The notes under the pieces: generated by a model | Databases searched by the model: none | The model's input: the letters and a program-made list of their open reading frames with translations, nothing else | What the model was told of the DNA's origin: nothing | Translations under genes and position numbers: made by a program | Assembly: GCF_000253295.1 (NCBI RefSeq) | Contig: NC_015717.1 | Span: 1,116,001-1,180,000 of the forward strand | Reading direction: 5' to 3' | Length of the DNA: 64,000 bases | Source of the DNA: Hyphomicrobium sp. MC1 | GTDB taxonomy: Bacteria; Pseudomonadota; Alphaproteobacteria; Rhizobiales; Hyphomicrobiaceae | Shown here: positions 26,314 through 36,494 of the stretch, in pieces | Layout of the letters: the number at the start of each line of letters is the position of its first letter | Numbering within the stretch: position 1 is the first letter of the stretch

Positions 26314-27033
26314 ATGCAGTGGACGGATGAAGGCATCGTTCTATCGGTAAGGCCGCATGGCGAAACGGCGGCGGTCGTCGATCTTTGGACGCGTGCCCAC
26401 GGACGGCATATGGGACTGGTCCATGGCGGCCGTTCGCGGCGGCTGCGTCCCATTCTTCAACCTGGCAATCACGTCGATGCCGTTTGGAAGGCGCGGCTTG
26501 CCGATCAGCTCGGCTCGATGAGCGTCGAGATGCGACGCGCCTTTGCGGCGGAGACGATGGACGACAGCCAAGCGCTGATGGCGCTGTCATCCATCACGAC
26601 GCTGACAGCGCTGCTGCCCGAGCGCGATCCGCATCCCAATCTCTATGAGATCACGCTGTTCGTTCTTGGCTTCCTGAACGATCCCACCGTATGGCCGGCT
26701 CTGCTCGTCAGGTGGGAGCTGGCGCTGCTCGATGAACTCGGTTTCGGTTTGGATCTTAGCCAGTGCGCGGCGACGGGCGCGAACGATCAGCTGATTTACG
26801 TGTCGCCGAAATCGGGCCGCGCCGTTTCGGCGTCGGCGGGTGAACCTTATCGCGACAAGCTGCTGGCGCTGCCGCAATTTTTAACGAAGCAGCGATCGAG
26901 CCCGGTAACGGCGCAAGACGTCCATCTCGGTTTTGCGCTGACTGGGCATTTCATCGAAAAGCATCTGTTGCTGCCGAAGGGACAGACATTACCAGCGTCG
27001 CGCATGCGGCTTGTGGCGCAGCTCGCGGCCTAG
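26314..27033 (+). CDS. recO: DNA repair protein RecO
   Basis: 239 residues with the RecO N-terminal OB fold (WTDEGIVLSVRPHGETAAVVDLWTRAHGRHMGLVHGG) and the helical C-terminal domain (LLRWEL-like segment, FGLDLSQCAATG). It loads RecA with RecR in the RecF pathway. It is the last gene of the lepB operon. Confidence 0.94.
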   Translation: MQWTDEGIVLSVRPHGETAAVVDLWTRAHGRHMGLVHGGRSRRLRPILQPGNHVDAVWKARLADQLGSMSVEMRRAFAAETMDDSQALMALSSITTLTALLPERDPHPNLYEITLFVLGFLNDPTVWPALLVRWELALLDELGFGLDLSQCAATGANDQLIYVSPKSGRAVSASAGEPYRDKLLALPQFLTKQRSSPVTAQDVHLGFALTGHFIEKHLLLPKGQTLPASRMRLVAQLAA

Positions 27034-27255
27034 AATTCGAAATCCTTCGGTTTTTTAATGCGGATTTACGCGGTGAGGGCGACGGAATGTCTGCAGCGTA
27101 GTCGTTCTTCTTATCGACTGCGGGCAAACGGAAGAGCTTTCGTTTTGGCCTCCAGCCATGAGCGCACCGTCGGGCTTCTTTCTCCATTGGTCAGCCCGGG
27201 GTGCCCTGCAACTGGCCTCGCGTGCGACCCACACCGCCCGCCCGGCTAGCGACCG

Positions 27256-27282
27256 CCCGTTCGGATCCCCCCTCCGAACGGG
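27256..27282 (+). terminator. strong hairpin, probable terminator of the recO operon
   Basis: A perfect 10-bp stem CCCGTTCGGA / TCCGAACGGG with a C-rich 7-base loop, followed by CTCTCTTG rather than a clean T run. It lies 220 bp after recO. Confidence 0.5.
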
Positions 27283-27437
27283 CTCTCTTGCATCAGGATC
27301 CGGAAAGTTTCGGACTTGCTGCCGTTCAAGGACAGAAAAACGCTTTTCTTCAGCAACCGTTCATGCTGATGCGTAGACAACTATTAAAAGCGTTATTGTC
27401 TTTCTCACTGTGCATGCGGGAGTACGGTGGGAATTAA

Positions 27438-27473
27438 CGGGACCGCGGTGCGAACTGCGGTCCCGATAGTTTT
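27438..27473 (+). terminator. intrinsic terminator
   Basis: A perfect 9-bp stem CGGGACCGC / GCGGTCCCG (27438-27446 with 27457-27465), a 10-base loop, then ATAGTTTT. No gene is seen between it and the hairpin at 27256, hinting at a small RNA. Confidence 0.6.
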
Positions 27474-27613
27474 ATGACAGCCTGATGCGGCGCGCGGAGC
27501 CCACGCCGCAGAAATCGCAGGCATTTTCCTTCCATTTTCCGACGCCGCTTAAGACGCGATTAAACATCGTTGCTTACGCTTCATGAGCATAGGTCGTGGC
27601 GTGGGGGCTTTCG

Positions 27614-28627
27614 ATGGGTGGGTTAAGGTCGCTGCCGATTGACGACATTCTGGAGCGGCAAACGATCGAGTTTGACGACATTCTCCTTTTGAAGCGCGTC
27701 TTCTATGAGGACGGCGTCGTCTCGTCGGATGAAGCAAATCTGTTGTTTTCGCTGCAGCAGGGATGCTCGGTGCAGCATGCCGATTGGCCGGATTTTTTCG
27801 TCGAGGCCATCGCCGATTACCTCATCATTCAGGAACAGCCGCGCGGGTATCTGACGGCCGCCAACGCGAATTGGCTGATAAGCAGGGTTTCGCGTGACGG
27901 CAAGATCCGGTCCAAGACGGAACTCGATCTTGTTCTGAGCGTGCTCGAAAAAGCCCGCTGGGCGCCTGCAAGCCTTTCCAGGTTTGCACTCGAACAGGTC
28001 AAGCACGCGGTGCTGACCGGTGGCGGCCCGCTGCGTCGAGGCAAGTCGCTGGTTGCGGGCAAGATCAGCGAGAGCGAAGTCGATCTCCTTCGCCGCATTC
28101 TTTACGCCTTTGGCGGCGACGGGCATGTGGCTGTGACGCGCTCCGAGGCTGACGTTCTGTTCGATATCGACGAAGCGGTCGCGGGTTCGCCGCCGAATGC
28201 GGTCTGGACGGACCTTTTCGTCAAAGCCATCGCCAATGTGATGATGTCGGCGTCCGGCTACGCGGTCCCATCGCGTGAGGAGGCGCTGCGGCAGGAGGCG
28301 AAGCTCGACGAAGATGACGACGAGCAGACGTCTATTCTGTTCTCGCTGCTGTCGATGGTGCACGCGAATCTGTCGTCGATGCAGGATTCCTATCACGACC
28401 AGAGCGTGGAAGAGCGGGCGCTTGCGCGGCTGGAGCATCAGCGCATTGAAATCATTACCAACGAGAAGATCGCAGAAGCCGATCCGTCGTGGCTCGTGGG
28501 ACGCCTCGGCCGCGACGGTCGCCTGACGCCGAGCGAGCGGGCGCTCGTCTCCTACCTTAATCACGAAAGTCCGCGGATACACCCGACCTTTACCGAAGCC
28601 GTCTGCCGGCTGGGGGAGGCCGCCTAA
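27614..28627 (+). CDS. conserved hypothetical protein with TerB-like helical repeats
   Basis: 337 residues. The protein has repeating helical blocks: VVSSDEANLLFSLQQ, DWPDFFVEAIADYLI, DGKIRSKTELDLVLSVL, then a second similar set (RSEADVLFDIDEAV, WTDLFVKAIANVM) and a short third (DGRLTPSERALVSYL). The pattern recalls TerB/tellurite-resistance-type helical domains. No catalytic motif is seen. ATG 27614 follows a G-rich ribosome site; GTG 27596 is an alternative. A terminator follows directly. Confidence 0.7.
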   Translation: MGGLRSLPIDDILERQTIEFDDILLLKRVFYEDGVVSSDEANLLFSLQQGCSVQHADWPDFFVEAIADYLIIQEQPRGYLTAANANWLISRVSRDGKIRSKTELDLVLSVLEKARWAPASLSRFALEQVKHAVLTGGGPLRRGKSLVAGKISESEVDLLRRILYAFGGDGHVAVTRSEADVLFDIDEAVAGSPPNAVWTDLFVKAIANVMMSASGYAVPSREEALRQEAKLDEDDDEQTSILFSLLSMVHANLSSMQDSYHDQSVEERALARLEHQRIEIITNEKIAEADPSWLVGRLGRDGRLTPSERALVSYLNHESPRIHPTFTEAVCRLGEAA

Positions 28628-28655
28628 CAGCCCGATCCGCTATAGTTACTTCGAG

Positions 28656-28686
28656 ACCGCCGGTGAGCCCTCTCGCCGGCGGTTTT
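28656..28686 (+). terminator. intrinsic terminator
   Basis: Stem ACCGCCGG / CCGGCGGT (28656-28663 with 28676-28683), extended inward by a wobble and GAG/CTC, then TTTT. It lies 29 bp after the upstream stop codon. Confidence 0.8.
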
Positions 28687-28832
28687 GCTATGCGGCAGCG
28701 GATCGCACAGGTCCTGGCATTCGGGGTGCCAACGGCGTGTTTACGCGGCGTTGCACACGCTCTAGAACGGCGTGTTGTCTTGCGACAAGCTGAGGCAGCC
28801 AAAATATTCACGGGAAGGACCGGGAAGCGCTG

Positions 28833-30851
<2,019 letters not shown>

Positions 30852-30903
30852 GATCAAAGACGCGGGCGGCGCTGAAATAAGCCGTTACGTTTGTGAACCG
30901 GCC

Positions 30904-31752
30904 TCAGCCGAGCTTCGCCGCCGCCCGCCTCAGACCTCGCAGAATTGGCTCGTAAGCCTCTTCGTTGCGCGTCTCCGGATAGACCATATAGACCGGATAG
31001 ACGAATTTCCGAGCCCGCTTCGGCTCTCTCACCCGCCCACGGCTGATCAGTCCCCGCACCATACGCGCGGGGAAATAGCCGGAGCATTCGTTTGCCAGAA
31101 GATAGTCGAGGCCCATCGGGCCGAGGTCGAGACTGAGCGCCGGATTGGCATGCTCGGGAAACGCGGCGGCGTGATCCTGAACAAAATCCGTCCCCCAATC
31201 GATGAGCAGATAATCGTTCACGCCACGCCGGGCTGAGGGCTTAGCTGAGGAAACGAGCACGAACTCTTCGTCGAACAGATGCTCGATCGTCAGGCCCGGA
31301 GGTGGCGACGGACGATACATGATTGCAAGATCGAGCGTGCCTTCGATCAGCCGCTGGCCCAACACTGTGGAAGCTCCTGCTGTTGCCGAGACGGCGATTC
31401 CCGGGATCTGAACGCGTAGACCGGCGGCCCATTTCAGCAAAAAACCGCTCCAAAGACTGAGCGGCGCACCAACAGAAATGTGTTCGGGATGCTGATCGGC
31501 AAGCGAAACCTGGAGCTGCGCTTGTTGCCAGACGCGCACCATGGCGAGGGCATGTTTCTGGAAGAGCTCGCCCGCTCCCGTCAGTTCTGCTCCTGATTTC
31601 GAACGCGTGAAGAGCGGTCGGCCGAGCAAATCTTCGAGGCCTTTGATGCGTGCGGAGACCGTCGATTGGGTGATGTTGAGCTTGCGAGCGGCGTCGACGA
31701 AGCTTCCCGTCTCGGCAACAACGAGGAAAGTACGCGCGAGATTGACGTCCAT
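30904..31752 (-). CDS. LysR-family transcriptional regulator
   Basis: 282 residues: N-terminal winged helix-turn-helix (ARTFLVVAETGSFVDAARKL, NITQSTVSARIKGLE, GRPLFTRS) and a C-terminal substrate-binding domain. It is convergent with pccA and divergent from the small Lys/Ala peptide gene. Target and ligand are not evident. A perfect palindrome sits 11 bp upstream of its start. Confidence 0.9.
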   Translation of the reverse strand: MDVNLARTFLVVAETGSFVDAARKLNITQSTVSARIKGLEDLLGRPLFTRSKSGAELTGAGELFQKHALAMVRVWQQAQLQVSLADQHPEHISVGAPLSLWSGFLLKWAAGLRVQIPGIAVSATAGASTVLGQRLIEGTLDLAIMYRPSPPPGLTIEHLFDEEFVLVSSAKPSARRGVNDYLLIDWGTDFVQDHAAAFPEHANPALSLDLGPMGLDYLLANECSGYFPARMVRGLISRGRVREPKRARKFVYPVYMVYPETRNEEAYEPILRGLRRAAAKLG

Positions 31753-31762
31753 CCGTTGAGAT

Positions 31763-31776
31763 CCTCATCGATGAGG
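31763..31776. promoter_or_regulatory. 14-bp palindrome in the LysR control region
   Basis: CCTCATCGATGAGG is a perfect palindrome 11-24 bp upstream of the LysR start; a related CTCATCTATCG half follows at about 31785. This position fits an autoregulatory site, but LysR boxes are usually T-N11-A, so the assignment is tentative. Confidence 0.35.
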
Positions 31777-31931
31777 TGTGAAACTCATCTATCGAAATTT
31801 CCGATATCACCAAACATCAAATTTCGTTTGTGCATCGCTTTGAATTTCATCAATGTCGAAAACGACCTGACTTGAAGTCTGGTCGACAGATTCTTGTGTC
31901 TGTCAACGTTCAAACGGAAGGACGATCGAAA

Positions 31932-32000
31932 ATGGCTAAAGCTGCAAAGAAAGCCGCCAAGAAGGCCCCTGCCAAAAAGGCAGCGAAGAAGAAGAAGTAA
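31932..32000 (+). CDS. 22-residue Lys/Ala-rich histone-H1-tail-like peptide
   Basis: ATG 31932 has GGAAGGA at about 9 bases; the product MAKAAKKAAKKAPAKKAAKK plus two Lys is built only of Met, Ala, Lys and one Pro, like the AKKA/PAKKA repeats of eukaryotic H1 tails and bacterial HctB-type proteins. Its stop overlaps the next start (TAATG), so the two are translated together. DNA or RNA compaction is a guess. A GACAGA/TCTGTC inverted repeat lies upstream at about 31893-31912. Confidence 0.55.
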   Translation: MAKAAKKAAKKAPAKKAAKKKK

Positions 32001-32371
32001 TGACTTTCTGCCGCGATCGCAGGAGCGGCCGTTTCGACCTTTTGGTTATAGCGGCAGGCGCGATCGCAGTTCTTCTTATGACCTCGGCTGCTCCAGCAGC
32101 CACGATTGCCAACCGAGGTGACAAAGAGGTCAAGCTTACCATCACCGAGGACACGTCGATCAAGGACGAAGTTCTCCCAGTAGGTAAGGTGATCGGCGGG
32201 GTCTGTCAGAAGAGCTGTATCATCCGCCTCAACGACAATGCGAATGACGAGTACGAACTCGATGGTTCGGAAAGCGTTTCTGTCGAAGGGGGTCTTCTCT
32301 ACTACGATTCACCCGCAAATGGGGGCGCGCCGCCGGTTGGCAGCGCCTCGGACGAGCGGCAAGGAAAATGA
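32000..32371 (+). CDS. secreted hypothetical protein
   Basis: 123 residues with an N-terminal signal peptide (LLVIAAGAIAVLLMTSAAPAA, cleavage near Ala-Ala-Thr) and an acidic mature part with two cysteines (GGVCQKSCIIRL). The start overlaps the stop of the Lys/Ala peptide gene. No family recognised; it resembles small periplasmic proteins of unknown role common in this order. Confidence 0.7.
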   Translation: MTFCRDRRSGRFDLLVIAAGAIAVLLMTSAAPAATIANRGDKEVKLTITEDTSIKDEVLPVGKVIGGVCQKSCIIRLNDNANDEYELDGSESVSVEGGLLYYDSPANGGAPPVGSASDERQGK

Positions 32372-32402
32372 CGTAGAGATAAGGTTGCGGCAACGGTAAT
32401 CG

Positions 32403-32438
32403 GGCGCTTGTATCCCCCTCGGATGCAGGCGCCTTTTT
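32403..32438 (+). terminator. intrinsic terminator between the secreted-protein gene and lipB
   Basis: Stem GGCGC..TG..ATCC / GGAT..CA..GCGCC (32403-32415 with 32421-32433, two G-T wobbles), loop CCCTC, then five T. It lies 31 bp after the + strand stop and 15 bp before the end of the convergent lipB. Confidence 0.75.
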
Positions 32439-32452
32439 AGTTTGGCGGACGT

Positions 32453-33193
32453 TCAGCCGACGTTTGTGCCGGTCCCGGGCTGGGGTGAGATGACAGGCAG
32501 ATCGACGACCTTCGTCGGTCCGAAGATTTTCTGAAAACTGGTTCGAAGCGCGACGTCCATATCGTACATGGAAACCGGAAGGCCCAAGTCAGCGAGGCTC
32601 GTCACGCCGTGATCGCGGATGCCGCACGGGACGATACCGCCGAACTGCGAGAGGTCGGGGTCGACGTTGAGGGCGACGCCGTGGCTCGACACCCAACGGC
32701 TGACGTGAAGGCCGATGGCGGCGATCTTGTCCTCGACCTGTTCCCCTTTCGACGATCGGCGAACCCAGATCCCGACTCGATTGCGCCGAATCTCGCCGGT
32801 GACGTTGAATTCCGCGAGGGCGTTGATCAGCCACAATTCCAGGCGGGTGATGAAATCGCGGATGTCGCGACCGCGCGTTTCGAGGTCGAGCATGACGTAA
32901 GCCACACGCTGGCCCGGTCCGTGATACGTGAACTGGCCGCCTCGGGCGGTGCGGAACACCGGCAAAGCATTCGGGTTCAGCAGGTCTTCATCTTTGGCAC
33001 TGGTGCCGGCGGTGTAGAGCGGGGGATGCTCAAGAAGCCAAACAAGCTCCCTAGCTGTTCCATCGCGGATTTCGCTCGTGCGTCGGCGCATGACCTCCAG
33101 CGCGAAATCGTAATCGACGTAGCCTTCGCTGATGGCCCACTCGACTCGGGCAGGCGTGCCGGCATTCGGAAGTTTCGATGTGAGCGTCTTCAC
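32453..33193 (-). CDS. lipB: octanoyl-[acyl-carrier-protein]:protein N-octanoyltransferase
   Basis: 246 residues with the LipB motifs GGQFTYHGPGQRVAYVMLDL, KIAAIGLHVSRWVSSHG, and GIVPCGI carrying the catalytic Cys, plus the Lys of KIAAIG. It moves octanoate to lipoyl domains, the first step of lipoate synthesis. GTG 33193 with AGGCGG upstream gives the family length; longer upstream frames are not family-like. Confidence 0.9.
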   Translation of the reverse strand: MKTLTSKLPNAGTPARVEWAISEGYVDYDFALEVMRRRTSEIRDGTARELVWLLEHPPLYTAGTSAKDEDLLNPNALPVFRTARGGQFTYHGPGQRVAYVMLDLETRGRDIRDFITRLELWLINALAEFNVTGEIRRNRVGIWVRRSSKGEQVEDKIAAIGLHVSRWVSSHGVALNVDPDLSQFGGIVPCGIRDHGVTSLADLGLPVSMYDMDVALRTSFQKIFGPTKVVDLPVISPQPGTGTNVG

Positions 33194-33437
33194 CGTTGAC
33201 CGCCTGTGACCGTCAAGTCGCGCGTGCCGTGCTAGGCTTTTAAGTAGGTCCAGCAACCTTGCGGCATTCTGTTCTCCATGCCGCATATATAATAATGAGT
33301 CTCGACATTTGCGCCTTCAGTGCTTTTCAGGCCAATCTGCCGCTTGCGTTCCGGCAGGGGCTCTGATACGTCGGCGTCTTCGCGGATTTGGGCAGCGCCA
33401 ATGCCTTTCGCGATTTCCCAGATTTCAGGTCTGGACT

Positions 33438-33524
33438 GCGGTTGTGGCGGAATTGGTAGACGCACTACCTTGAGGTGGTAGCGCTGGAAACGGCGTGGAG
33501 GTTCGAGTCCTCTCAACCGCACCA
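33438..33524 (+). tRNA. tRNA-Leu (anticodon GAG)
   Basis: A full type II tRNA: acceptor GCGGTTG pairing with CAACCGC, the leucine D-arm TGGCGGAATTGGTAGACGC, anticodon stem CTACC/GGTAG with loop TTGAGGT (anticodon GAG), a long variable arm, T-loop GTTCGAGTC, and an encoded CCA. The prophage integrase starts 11 bp downstream, so this is the phage attachment site and the left junction keeps an intact tRNA. Confidence 0.95.
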
Positions 33525-33534
33525 ATAACTTAGC

Positions 33535-34779
33535 TCATTCCCCTTGAGCTTCGTTTCTGTCAATAGTTGACGTCAACTTGCGTTTTCGGGGTCTCTGCGC
33601 CTTCCTCAAGAGGCTCTTTGATGGCAATTCGGGTAGTGCGTCAAACGTCGCGTCGATGACTTCGACAGCCGGTCGGGTCGATTCCGCATCCGCGTGCTCG
33701 TAGATCTTCTTCGTCGTCTCCTCGTCCTCGTGGCCGAGCAGGTTCGCCGTGAACATGGTCTGCACCTTGCCGCGCAGCCAAGTCGCAACGGTATGGCGCA
33801 CGGTGTGCGGCGTCACCTTGGACGAAGGGCGCACCTTGTCCGGGTTGCTTTTGCAGGGAGACGCGATCGTCTCGCCAAGTCCGGCCCGAACGCAGGCCCA
33901 CGCAAATCCTTCTCGGCATGTCTTCAGCCGCCGGCCGCCGTGCTCAATCACGTGACCGCTCTTGCCCCGGCCTGGGCGGATCTCCTCCAACGCCTCGCGC
34001 GCCATCTTCGACATGACGACGTAGCCGCGGCCTTTGCGCCAGGACTTCGACATGGGGTCGTACAACTCTTCGTCGTCAGAAAACTTAATCGTGCCGGCAT
34101 CGAAGTTCACGCGGTCCCATTCGAGTTCGAGCACCGCGGTATGCCGGGCGCCAGTGGCGAACAAAAGGACGATGAACACATAGATGTGAGGATCGCCGTA
34201 GTCTCGCGCCGCCCGAATGAGCGTCCAAGCTTCATCGGGGGATAGAACGCGATTGCGAGGCTTTCCGCCCGATGGAACCCAGACCTTCGGGAGCTTTCCG
34301 ATCAGGTCGTGTTCGAACGACCATCGGATGCAGGCGCGCAGGCGGGAAAGCTCCGTGTGAACCGTAGCCGGCCGTCGGCCTTTGTCGAACCGGCTCTGCG
34401 CATAGGAGCGGCAGTCATCGGTTGTGAGCAGGATGGCCGTTCGGCTTTCAAAGTGGGGCTTCATCGCTACCCACTGGAATTCATAAATGTCGTTGGACAA
34501 ACCGTCTTTCTTCCGGTCGGCGAGCCACATGTCCCAAAGTTCGCCAATCGTGTAGGCGGCCTGCTGTTTAATGAGTGCGCGGCGCCGCTCGACGAGTGCA
34601 TCAAGCTCTTTGCGCGCTTCCGCCTCGGGCCGTTCGCCTGCGACTAGCCGCGCCCGCCGCCGCTTGCCAGTGACCGCATCATCCCATTCCGCAATCCACC
34701 AAACTCGTTTCTTGGAGTCGGATTGCCGTCGGAGGGTGACGCCGTCGTTTGTGTAAGGTTGCTCTGGCTTTTTTCCCAT
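33535..34779 (-). CDS. int: phage tyrosine integrase
   Basis: 414 residues: N-terminal arm-binding part, core-binding SAM-like domain (about 75-165), and a catalytic domain with Arg212 (TGARHT), His325-x-x-Arg328 (PHTVRHT), His350 (LLGHED) and Tyr360 (KKIYEHA). It integrates and, with a directionality factor, excises the phage at tRNA-Leu. Its 5' end overlaps the excisionase-like gene by 136 bp in another frame. Confidence 0.93.
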   Translation of the reverse strand: MGKKPEQPYTNDGVTLRRQSDSKKRVWWIAEWDDAVTGKRRRARLVAGERPEAEARKELDALVERRRALIKQQAAYTIGELWDMWLADRKKDGLSNDIYEFQWVAMKPHFESRTAILLTTDDCRSYAQSRFDKGRRPATVHTELSRLRACIRWSFEHDLIGKLPKVWVPSGGKPRNRVLSPDEAWTLIRAARDYGDPHIYVFIVLLFATGARHTAVLELEWDRVNFDAGTIKFSDDEELYDPMSKSWRKGRGYVVMSKMAREALEEIRPGRGKSGHVIEHGGRRLKTCREGFAWACVRAGLGETIASPCKSNPDKVRPSSKVTPHTVRHTVATWLRGKVQTMFTANLLGHEDEETTKKIYEHADAESTRPAVEVIDATFDALPELPSKSLLRKAQRPRKRKLTSTIDRNEAQGE

Positions 34780-34922
34780 CGCTCGACTTCCCCCTCGGAA
34801 ATGCGAGTTCCGCGCCGTTTCCCAATGTAGAATGGATGGAGCTGTCCGGCGTCAATCAAGTTATAGACGTGCTTCGGAGAGCAGCTCCAATGCTCTGCGA
34901 GCGCTTTGACCGTGTAGGCCAT
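34644..34922 (-). CDS. excisionase-like helix-turn-helix protein
   Basis: 92 residues. The first 50 form a MerR/Xis-type DNA-binding domain (YTVKALAEHWSCSPKHVYNLIDAG then FYIGKRRGTRISEGEVERWE). Start ATG 34922 has a perfect AAGGAGG. The last ~45 residues lie out of frame over the integrase 5' end and are low-information. Position beside int suggests a recombination directionality factor. Confidence 0.8.
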   Translation of the reverse strand: MAYTVKALAEHWSCSPKHVYNLIDAGQLHPFYIGKRRGTRISEGEVERWEKSQSNLTQTTASPSDGNPTPRNEFGGLRNGMMRSLASGGGRG

Positions 34923-34970
34923 TTGTCTCTACCTCCTTTCCTTCTTCAGATAGTCAGGCCACATAGAGGG

Positions 34971-35315
34971 CTACTCTGATGGATTAAGTGAAGTGGTTTG
35001 GTTCAAGCTGACAGCGTCGCTTACTGACTCGTTCGAGAAATTCACCTTGGCTTGGTCAAGCGCAGCATCAATCTGGTTGCGAATATTGCGAAGCGCTTCG
35101 GCAATAATATTTCGTTGTGCAATGGCATTGCTGACATGATCATCAATGAACGCCGCCACAGGGACGCCATTTCTTGTCAAAAGATCTCTTATTAAACCAA
35201 TGGCATCGGACGAAATGCACGAGCACACTTCGGGCAGTTGCTCATCTGCGCGGGTGACTTTCTCGGAAGAGTCCGTTGCTCCGCTGTCAGCTTGAACCAC
35301 ATCTTCACTTTCCAT
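34971..35315 (-). CDS. prophage hypothetical protein
   Basis: 114 residues, acidic N-terminus, then SSDAIGLIRDLLTRNGVPVAAFIDDHVSNAIAQRN and a helical end. No family recognised. Start ATG follows AGGTGAG; it begins one base after the stop of the upstream gene, so it belongs to the leftward operon. Confidence 0.65.
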   Translation of the reverse strand: MESEDVVQADSGATDSSEKVTRADEQLPEVCSCISSDAIGLIRDLLTRNGVPVAAFIDDHVSNAIAQRNIIAEALRNIRNQIDAALDQAKVNFSNESVSDAVSLNQTTSLNPSE

Positions 35316-35316
35316 C

Positions 35317-35643
35317 TCACCTATCCTTCTTGCTATGAGACTGGGTCACCAAAGCTCTAATAGCCGCATCAATCGCACCATTCAGAGCATCGGCACATGT
35401 TGCAGGTTGTCTAAGGTCGCAATCAAATCCTGCATCGAAAGATTTGTCGTCGAGCAAGTGAGCGGCTGGACCATCGCTGTCAGGTCCAATGCTGGCATGA
35501 GCCCACGGGCGCGGCGGAGGTCCAACGGATGCGTCAGCCGAGACGTGACAAGCGCCGACGCTCCACCACCAACCGGGCAGCTCTTTTTCCAATCGTCGGA
35601 TCGCAGCGAACAGATCGACGAGATTTTCCGGCTGCCATTCCAT
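35317..35643 (-). CDS. prophage hypothetical protein, LPGWxW family
   Basis: 108 residues. It shares the pattern LPGWWWSVGACHVSADASVGP and a helical Ala-rich end with the product of 37484-38035 (LPGWAWKTGTCCVSDDAWVVP), so the phage carries two paralogues. Function unknown. A G-rich ribosome site precedes ATG 35643. Confidence 0.65.
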   Translation of the reverse strand: MEWQPENLVDLFAAIRRLEKELPGWWWSVGACHVSADASVGPPPRPWAHASIGPDSDGPAAHLLDDKSFDAGFDCDLRQPATCADALNGAIDAAIRALVTQSHSKKDR

Positions 35644-35664
35644 CCCTCTACTCCCCCTTCGCTT

Positions 35665-35850
35665 TCAGATAGGCTTCCACGGTATCGTTTTCCCTCTTCG
35701 CCAAAGAAGCACCGCGTCCGGCATCAGCTTGACCCATTTGGTATGACGCCGGCAGGCGCAGCAGATGACGCGGCATACCTTTCCGCGCTCAGTCTCTTTG
35801 ATCTCTCCGGTCAGGACTGCGCTTCCACACCTGCACCCGTGACGTCTCAT
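35665..35850 (-). CDS. small zinc-ribbon-like protein
   Basis: 61 residues with cysteine pairs in GCRCGS and VICCACRRH, a probable zinc-binding fold, and a basic C-terminus. The start overlaps the stop of the upstream gene (ATGA). It may bind nucleic acid; no family recognised. Confidence 0.65.
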   Translation of the reverse strand: MRRHGCRCGSAVLTGEIKETERGKVCRVICCACRRHTKWVKLMPDAVLLWRRGKTIPWKPI

Positions 35851-36173
35851 GATGTCTCCGAAGTGGCTTTCAGATAGGCTTCCCTTACACGGCGGAGATC
35901 GCCGAATGTGATTTGGGCAGTAGCGCCAGATATAATCTCGAATGCTCGCTCATCCGGATCATCAGGATCATTGGCGTCGAGTGCTTGAGAGAAATCCGCA
36001 AACGGTTCCACTGCTCTTACAAGGTCTTCGAGAAGAGTACGGAGACGGTCAATCTCATCGTCTCGGGCACGACATTTTGCGTTCAGCTCGTCGCGTCCGC
36101 CTTGATAGATGACCGGACCCACTCCGAGCGTTCCGCCAAGCCTCTCAAGGATCGTCGTTGTTTCTTCCGTCAC
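35847..36173 (-). CDS. prophage hypothetical protein with coiled coil
   Basis: 108 residues from GTG 36173, which overlaps the upstream stop (GTGA). N-terminus MTEETTTILERL, then a coiled-coil stretch ELNAKCRARDDEIDRLRTLL. The first 12 residues and their DNA recur in the 36-residue gene at 38032-38142. Function unknown. Confidence 0.65.
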   Translation of the reverse strand: MTEETTTILERLGGTLGVGPVIYQGGRDELNAKCRARDDEIDRLRTLLEDLVRAVEPFADFSQALDANDPDDPDERAFEIISGATAQITFGDLRRVREAYLKATSETS

Positions 36174-36481
36174 GCCGCTTCTCCTTTCGAGGTTTCTGAA
36201 GCCTGCTCGACGGCCGTCAAGGCGCATGCAAGAGCGGCCTCTGGCGTTTGGTGCATAAGATCTGGGTCAAGCCCAAACGCGATCCAGCCGCCCGGCGTGC
36301 GTTTTCTCTCCATCCCCGGCATGATCCCGACCATGATGCAGCGATAAGTGCCGTCGTCATTCACGTCCTGAATGTGGCCAGCGCGGATTTCGGGATAATA
36401 CGTTTGTCCGCTGTCCCACGATCGCGCGTACCCTCGCCAGAACGCATCACCCTTCTTCCACGCGGTTGTTTCTTCTGCCAT
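36170..36481 (-). CDS. prophage hypothetical protein
   Basis: 103 residues, with KKGDAFWRGYARSWDSG, GWIAFGLDPDLMHQTPEAALACAL. It overlaps the next gene by four bases. No family recognised. Confidence 0.6.
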   Translation of the reverse strand: MAEETTAWKKGDAFWRGYARSWDSGQTYYPEIRAGHIQDVNDDGTYRCIMVGIMPGMERKRTPGGWIAFGLDPDLMHQTPEAALACALTAVEQASETSKGEAA

Positions 36482-36494
36482 TGGGGATCAGTCC

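Larger units (their letters stand above)
27034..27613. other. 580-bp gap after recO without a recognised gene
   Basis: No convincing coding frame is seen; frames present are Arg/Ser/Pro-rich shadows. The gap holds two terminator-like hairpins (27256 and 27438) about 180 bases apart, so a short unannotated transcript ending at 27472 is possible. Confidence 0.5.

Noticed and set aside
30863..30926. GCGGGCGGCG / CGCCGCCCGC inverted repeat at the pccA-LysR junction
   Set aside because: Loop of about 44 bases, one arm inside the LysR coding end, no T run; not called a terminator.
33232..33525. 97-residue minus-strand frame starting MVRLRGLEPPRRFQRYHLKV
   Set aside because: It is the antisense of tRNA-Leu, a common false protein call.
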